The position numbers were made by a program, and so were the translations under genes. Below are positions 59,624 through 64,000 of a DNA stretch of 64,000 nucleotides, piece by piece; positions within the stretch are counted from its first letter, which is position 1; every line of letters starts with the position of its first letter. The notes beneath the pieces are model-generated. The model saw only the letters and a program-made list of their open reading frames with translations, did not search any database and had not been told where the DNA came from. Source of the stretch: an uncultured Oscillospiraceae bacterium (lineage in GTDB: Bacteria; Bacillota; Clostridia; Oscillospirales; Oscillospiraceae); the NCBI GenBank assembly GCA_934591705.1, contig CAKTPM010000001.1, positions 110,554-174,553 on the forward strand. Direction: 5' to 3'.

Positions 59624-60208
59624 TTACTTTCCGGGATAGCCCTCCCACTCCTCTCTGGTCAAAAGCAGGTCCAGGGCCTCCCGCATGGCGTTGGGCGTCA
59701 GGTGCTCCGGGAGCCCGCAGGCCCGGAGAAGGGCCCTCCGCCGCTCCGCAGAGCCCGGGCCGATGAGGCCCTTCTCCAAAAGCTCCGCCTTGGTGATGCC
59801 GGCCCCCCGGGCCGGAGCGTCCTCCCCCGCAAAGGTGGCGCCGCAGCGGCGCAGGGCCTCTAAGATCACCTGGGGGGACATGCCCTCCACCCCCAGCTTT
59901 CCCTCCTTGCCCCCTACCCTCTTGCGGCGCTCCTTGCCGTAGATGTCCGGGACATAGGCCTGCTTGACGCGGTCCTTGGGCAGAGCGCCCTTGAGGTGGT
60001 TGCGGATGACGAAGCCCGCGCCGTCGGGGTCCGTGAAGAGGATAAGGCCCCGCTTCTCCGCCAGCTGCCGGAGGAGCTGCAGCTTCTCTCTATCGTGGAA
60101 GACGGAAAAGCCCCCGGTCTCCACCACGGCGGCATCCACCACCTGCAAAAGGGTGTTGCGGTCATAGCGTCCCTCCACCACGATGACCTCCTGGATACGG
60201 GGCTTCAT
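59624..60208 (-). CDS. rnmV: Ribonuclease M5-like TOPRIM protein
   Basis: 194 residues. TOPRIM domain with EVIVVEGRYDRNTL (catalytic Glu) and LFTDPDGAGFVIRNHL (DXD), followed by a C-terminal DUF4093-type region (LGVEGMSPQVILEALRRCG). RNase M5 matures 5S rRNA precursors in Firmicutes. It overlaps the holA stop by 4 bp. Confidence 0.88.
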   Translation of the reverse strand: MKPRIQEVIVVEGRYDRNTLLQVVDAAVVETGGFSVFHDREKLQLLRQLAEKRGLILFTDPDGAGFVIRNHLKGALPKDRVKQAYVPDIYGKERRKRVGGKEGKLGVEGMSPQVILEALRRCGATFAGEDAPARGAGITKAELLEKGLIGPGSAERRRALLRACGLPEHLTPNAMREALDLLLTREEWEGYPGK

Positions 60209-61239
60209 GGGCGATCACCTGCCAATTCCATCAAAAACAGCTTCAGCTCCTCCGCCGGGTCGATGTTCCGCTGGGACTTCATGCGGCGGTCCAAGACCCG
60301 GGCCTTTTTCACCGCGGTGCTGCACCAGGCATGGTCCACCCGGCCCGCCGCCTGCATGAGAAGCTTGGCGGGGTAGTCCGAGCGCATGTTCCACAAGCTC
60401 TTGAGCCAAAAGCGGTCCTTCCCGGCATCCAGGGCCATCCGGGCGGTATAGATGCGCCGCAGCTCCTTGCCGATGGCCGCCAGGAGAATGAACGGCTCCT
60501 CCTGCATCCGCAGCAGGTCCGCCAAAACGGCGGCGGCCCTGTTGTAATCCCCGGCGGTGACGGCGTTGGTCATGTCAAAGATCCGGGCGTCCAGGATGGG
60601 GTCCGCCACGGCGGCGATGTCCTGGGGGGTGATCTTTTCCTGCTTGGCATAGGCGGCGATCTTCTGTATCTCCGGGGCCAGGTTGGTCATCATGCTGCCG
60701 CAGGTGAAAAGCAGGTGGTCCACCACGGCGGAGTCGATGGTGTGTCCGGCGGCGGCAAAGTGCCGCTGCACCCAGCGGGTCAGCTCCCGGCTGTCCTGCT
60801 GGGCAAACTCCACCTCCAGCACATGCGCCGAGAGGGCGGCGCAGAGCTTTTTCATCTTGCCGTCCCGCTTATATTCCAGGGTGTCATACACGAAGATCAC
60901 CGTGGCGTACTCCGGGATGTCGGCCAAAAGCTCCATGAGCCGGCCCCGCTGGAACTCATCCAGCCGGAAAAGATCCATGTCCTCCACCACCGTCAGGGTG
61001 GCCGGGGCCATCATGGGCATGGCCTCAATGACCTCCTGGAGGTCGTTGACCGTGAGCCCCTTGCCGGAGAGCTTGTGGTAGTTGAACTCCTCGAAGCCCG
61101 CCGGAACCAGCGTCTCCCGCACCCGGCGGAGGAGCTGATCCCGGAGATAGGCCTCCTCGCCATAGAAAATATAGGCCCGGCGGAGGGTGCCGCTTTTCAG
61201 CTCCTCCCGGAGCACCGCATATCCGTTTTGTGCTGCCAT
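60205..61239 (-). CDS. holA: DNA polymerase III subunit delta
   Basis: 344 residues. AYIFYGEEAYLRDQLLRRV is the HolA N-terminus; the middle has VVEDMDLFRLDEFQRGRL and VIFVYDTLEYKRDGKM, and the C-terminal collar domain includes YAKQEKITPQDIAAVAD. Part of the clamp loader. Directly follows comEC (adjacent, no gap), a common Firmicutes pairing. Confidence 0.94.
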   Translation of the reverse strand: MAAQNGYAVLREELKSGTLRRAYIFYGEEAYLRDQLLRRVRETLVPAGFEEFNYHKLSGKGLTVNDLQEVIEAMPMMAPATLTVVEDMDLFRLDEFQRGRLMELLADIPEYATVIFVYDTLEYKRDGKMKKLCAALSAHVLEVEFAQQDSRELTRWVQRHFAAAGHTIDSAVVDHLLFTCGSMMTNLAPEIQKIAAYAKQEKITPQDIAAVADPILDARIFDMTNAVTAGDYNRAAAVLADLLRMQEEPFILLAAIGKELRRIYTARMALDAGKDRFWLKSLWNMRSDYPAKLLMQAAGRVDHAWCSTAVKKARVLDRRMKSQRNIDPAEELKLFLMELAGDRP

Positions 61240-63498
61240 TTATCCTTCTCCTCCGTAGCTTTTCACGGTGATGTGTCCCGCTTCGTCCGTTCTGTATATC
61301 TCCGCCCCGATGTCGGAGAGCCGCCAGAGGGTCTCCCGGGCCGGGTGGCCGTAGTGGTTCTCCCCCACGCTGATGATGGCGGTATCCGGCGTCACCGCCG
61401 CCAAAAATTCCTTGTCGGAGCTGTATTTCGAGCCGTGATGGCTCACCACCAGCACCTCGGTGTCCGGCAGGTCATAGCGCTCCGCCAGCGCCGCCTCCAT
61501 GTCCCCGGGCATGTCCCCGGTGATGAGCACATCGAAGTCCCCCGCCGAGCACAGGGCGGCCACGCACCGCTCGTTGGGGTCCTTGCCCTCCATAGGGGGA
61601 AAGACCGTCAGCTCCGCTGCGCCCAGGGGCACGGTGAGCCGCTCGGTGACCCACACCACGCTGCTGCCGTAGGAGAGCGCCAGGCGGCAGAGCTTGTCCC
61701 GCACGCCGTAGTCATCCTGGATGTCCGGCAGGTAGAGGGTATCCACCGGCACCCGGGTGAGAAGCTCCCCCAGGCCGTTGGTATGGTCGGCATGGTAGTG
61801 GGTCACCACCAGGGCCCGCAGGCGGGTGTAGCCCATGGCGTTGAGCTGGTCCGCGGCGATATCCCCGGCGTGGAGATAGCCCGTGGAGCTGCCGCAGTCC
61901 ACCATGGCGGCCTCCGCGCCGGAGTAGAGCAGCACGCTCTCCCCCTGGCCCACATTCAGCGCCGTCACCCCCAGGTCACCGGCGCGGCTGCCGGCGGCAT
62001 GGAGCCACAGGCAGATGCATAGGGACGCCGCCGCCATGGCTGAGGCCCACAGGTACTTCCGCCGCCTCCGCTTCCGGAAGGCCAGGCAGACGCCGAACAC
62101 GGCGTAGCTGTAGAGCAGCCAGTCCCGCAGGAGGGTGTTGCTGAAGTAAACGGCGTGATAGGGCACCCGGCACAGCCCCCGGGCCACCCAGAGGATATAG
62201 TGTACGCACAGCGCCGTCAAGGCCCCCAGGGCCCTGCCCAGAGGCAGCCACAGGAAGCTCACTGCGGCGGCCACAAAGCCGCTCATGAAGCTCCACCCGG
62301 CCACGGAGACGCTCAGCAGGCCGCTGAGGGGCGAGATCAGGGAGAGGATGTTGAAATACCAGGCCGTCAGGGGCGCGGTGAACACCATGGCACCCACCGT
62401 GGCCGCCAGGTTCGCGGCCGCGAAGCCCAAGCACTTTTTAAGCACCCGGCTCCTGCCGGTATAGAGCCCCCGGAGCCAGGCGAAGAGCCGGGGCGTCAGC
62501 ACCGCCAGCCCCAGGGTGGCGGCAAAGCTCAGCTGCAGACTGACGCTGCCGGCGGCATAGGGGTCGGCGGCCAGGATCACGAAAAGCGCCGCTCCCAGGG
62601 ATGTCAGGCTGTCGCCGGAGCGGTAGAACAGCGGCGCCGTCAACAGAAAGAGCTGCATGATACAGGCCCGCACCACCGAAGGGGAAAGCCCCGTCATGCA
62701 CATGTAAAAAAGCAGCACCGCCCCGGTGACAAGGCAGCTCACGCGCCGCCGGCGGGGCGGGATGCACAGCTGCACCAGGGAGACCAGGAACGCGCAGTGC
62801 AGCCCGCTCACCGCAAAAAGGTGGGCAAGCCCCGTCTCCTGGAGGGCGGTATAGTCCTCCTGGACCATCTGCGACTTATCCCCCAGGAGCTCCGCCGCCA
62901 GGAAGGCCCGCACCCGCTCCTGGGACCATATTTTTTCCAGCTGCGCCTGAAAGGCCCGGGCCGCCTGCTGAGGCCACCAGCGGAGGCCGCCGCTGCCCCG
63001 GGTCACGGTGAGATCGTCCCGGTCATAGAGCAGCACATGCACGCCCCGGGAGGTCAGGGTGGTATAGGCCGCCTCCTTCCAATAGGCCGTGCCCCGGAGG
63101 GTATCGCCGGGCCGGAGATCCCGCAGCTCCTCGCCGCCGTAGCAATACGCCCTGCCCCGTGGAAAGTCCGAAAGCCGCAGGGTCACCCTGCAGCCGTTTT
63201 CCCGCTGCTCCGGGTAGTCACACACCACGGCGGAGAATTCCCCCTCCGCCCCGCAGCGATCCGTCAGGGGCGTCACAAAAAGGGCCCGGTAGCCCGAAAA
63301 GTACAAGAGACCGGCGCACAGGGCAAGGGTGACCAGGAGCCCCCGCCGCCGGAAGGGGCACCCCCTCCAAAGGGCAAAGGCCCCGCCCCACAGCAGGAAA
63401 AGGGCCGCCGCCCAGAGGTGCCAGCCCTCCCAGGGCAGCAGTACCCCGGCGAATACGGCGGCGGAGAAGGAAAAGGCCAGGGTGGCCAGTGTCCGCAT
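61240..63498 (-). CDS. comEC: ComEC/Rec2 DNA-uptake channel protein
   Basis: 752 residues. N-terminal membrane helices and a DUF4131-type domain, the competence domain (HLFAVSGLHCAFLVSLVQ and MTGLSPSVVRACIMQLFLL), and a C-terminal metallo-beta-lactamase domain with THYHADHTNGLGELL and VVSHHGSKYSSD. All three parts are intact. It forms the channel for single-stranded DNA in transformation. The start at 63498 (MRTLATLAFSF) has GGAGGGGAG upstream; a longer frame runs into the repeats upstream. Confidence 0.94.
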   Translation of the reverse strand: MRTLATLAFSFSAAVFAGVLLPWEGWHLWAAALFLLWGGAFALWRGCPFRRRGLLVTLALCAGLLYFSGYRALFVTPLTDRCGAEGEFSAVVCDYPEQRENGCRVTLRLSDFPRGRAYCYGGEELRDLRPGDTLRGTAYWKEAAYTTLTSRGVHVLLYDRDDLTVTRGSGGLRWWPQQAARAFQAQLEKIWSQERVRAFLAAELLGDKSQMVQEDYTALQETGLAHLFAVSGLHCAFLVSLVQLCIPPRRRRVSCLVTGAVLLFYMCMTGLSPSVVRACIMQLFLLTAPLFYRSGDSLTSLGAALFVILAADPYAAGSVSLQLSFAATLGLAVLTPRLFAWLRGLYTGRSRVLKKCLGFAAANLAATVGAMVFTAPLTAWYFNILSLISPLSGLLSVSVAGWSFMSGFVAAAVSFLWLPLGRALGALTALCVHYILWVARGLCRVPYHAVYFSNTLLRDWLLYSYAVFGVCLAFRKRRRRKYLWASAMAAASLCICLWLHAAGSRAGDLGVTALNVGQGESVLLYSGAEAAMVDCGSSTGYLHAGDIAADQLNAMGYTRLRALVVTHYHADHTNGLGELLTRVPVDTLYLPDIQDDYGVRDKLCRLALSYGSSVVWVTERLTVPLGAAELTVFPPMEGKDPNERCVAALCSAGDFDVLITGDMPGDMEAALAERYDLPDTEVLVVSHHGSKYSSDKEFLAAVTPDTAIISVGENHYGHPARETLWRLSDIGAEIYRTDEAGHITVKSYGGEG

Positions 63499-63532
63499 GC
63501 GCTCCCCTCCCCTCCGGATTTTTTCTCCGAAA

Positions 63533-63561
63533 ATTATAGCAAATGTCCGGGGAATACACAA
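63533..63561 (-). promoter_or_regulatory. Promoter of comEC-holA-rnmV
   Basis: Minus strand TTGTGT (63561-63556), 17-bp spacer, TATAAT (63538-63533). Confidence 0.75.
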
Positions 63562-63604
63562 GAGGCAAGCGCCCGGGGCTTCAAAATTCCCCCGTCCGTG
63601 CGGC

Positions 63605-63885
63605 GGGTCGTCGGGGACGCCGACCCGAATAAACGATATATTGCCCTGCAGAGCGGTATTTCGCGGGCCGACAGAGTCGTCGGCCCCTACAGGGTGAGAA
63701 ACGCGCCGTTTCGGGAAACCGCCGCCACAGGCGTGTGCCGAGCGGAATGGATATATGCACGGTTCGTGCGGTCGTTGTAGGGGTCGGCGTCCCCGACGAC
63801 CCGAACGATATATCGTCAAGGGACGATATATCGCAAACCGGCGTCGTTGCCGCATTTTGTAGGGGCGGACGACTCTGTCCGCCCC
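63605..63885. repeat. Cluster of short inverted repeats
   Basis: Five palindromic units in a stretch with no supported gene. 63605-63626 and 63781-63802 are exact reverse complements of each other (GGGTCG...CGACCC). 63665-63690 and 63859-63885 are near reverse complements (both contain GACAGAGTCGTC when aligned, next to CCCCTAC). 63806-63833 is a perfect 12-bp stem CGATATATCGTC with a 4-base loop. Looks like a nested set of miniature or REP-like intergenic elements. Confidence 0.75.
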
Positions 63886-63910
63886 GCCGCAGCCCCCGCA
63901 CATACAAAAA

Positions 63911-63961
63911 GAAAGGACGCTTACGCTACTCCTGATAGGGGTACCTTGAAGCGTGTCCTCG
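63911..63961 (-). terminator. Branched hairpin at the right edge
   Basis: GGACGCTT ... AAGCGTGTCC outer arms enclose TACTCC / GGGGTA. On the minus strand it is followed by TTTCTTTTTG, so it may end a transcript entering from outside the window. Confidence 0.45.
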
Positions 63962-63965
63962 GATT

Positions 63966-63998
63966 AGGCAGGCAGTGCAATTGTACTGTCTGCCTTTT
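63966..63998 (+). terminator. Hairpin with T-run at the window end
   Basis: AGGCAGGCAGTGCAATTG / TACTGTCTGCCT imperfect stem followed by TTTTCT on the plus strand. The gene it belongs to is not evident; it could be part of a structured RNA cut by the window edge. Confidence 0.4.
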
Positions 63999-64000
63999 CT

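Noticed and set aside
63605..63885. CRISPR array
   Set aside because: The units are palindromes in inverted orientation, not direct repeats of constant length with unique spacers, and there are no cas genes.
63735..63935. Small plus-strand ORF of 66 codons upstream of the comEC gene
   Set aside because: It runs through three palindromic repeats and has no ribosome-binding site.

Overview
This window looks like chromosome from a GC-rich, butyrate-type, endospore-forming member of the Clostridia, most likely the Oscillospiraceae (Flavonifractor, Lawsonibacter or Dysosmobacter-like gut anaerobes). The support is the sporulation genes (sigG, gerW/ytfJ, yunB, a ylmC/ymxH-type gene, a dacF-like carboxypeptidase), a single-chain pyruvate:ferredoxin oxidoreductase, two butyryl-CoA:acetate CoA-transferase homologues, the ispH-rpsA fusion typical of Clostridia, and AddAB recombination. 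Species is inferred from gene content only. Nearly all genes lie on the minus strand; the plus-strand exceptions are sigG, a DUF378 gene and a glycerate kinase gene. No phage genes, CRISPR array, transposase or tRNA was seen.

Layout. 1-1350: a class V aminotransferase running off the left edge, coupled to a DUF3343 gene. 1442-2661: ispD-ispF. 2785-5705: two tandem CoA-transferase paralogues, each with its own promoter and terminator. 5905-15923: a tightly overlapping run, M50 protease-scpA-scpB-DUF2953-ytfJ-dacF-rluB-rpiR-baiN-cmk-plsC-ispH/rpsA. 16091-18297: rpsB-tsf and the PRC-barrel gene. 18437-19207: sigG. 19303-23151: a 1282-residue surface protein behind a long structured leader. 23521-31287: nifJ, ligA, yunB, murD. 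31414-33784: an amino-acid-type ABC transporter whose binding protein has its two halves in swapped order. 34027-34666: RNase P RNA and rpmE. 34772-42843: addB-addA, a small membrane protein, ispE. 42931-46113: DUF1015, DUF378 and a dipeptidase. 46176-51794: a five-gene ABC importer with a DUF3798 lipoprotein. 52096-53393: two SHOCT-tailed membrane proteins. 53557-56383: metN-metI-metQ behind a Met-rich leader peptide and an intrinsic terminator. 56578-57723: glycerate kinase. 57787-63498: glnS, and comEC-holA-rnmV. 63605-64000: short inverted repeats and hairpins.

How it fits together. Four of the seven MEP isoprenoid genes (ispD, ispF, ispE, ispH) are here in three places. Cell-wall, chromosome-segregation and RNA-maturation genes are mixed with sporulation genes, as is usual in Clostridia. 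Pyruvate oxidation (nifJ) and the CoA-transferases point to fermentation ending in short-chain fatty acids.

The strongest candidates for something new are: (1) the metNIQ leader, a 39-codon ORF with nine Met codons, followed by an intrinsic terminator and a plausible antiterminator, with no recognisable SAM riboswitch or T-box; (2) the circularly permuted solute-binding protein; (3) the DUF3798 importer cassette of unknown substrate; (4) the surface protein with a palindrome laid over its promoter and a ~210-nt folded leader.
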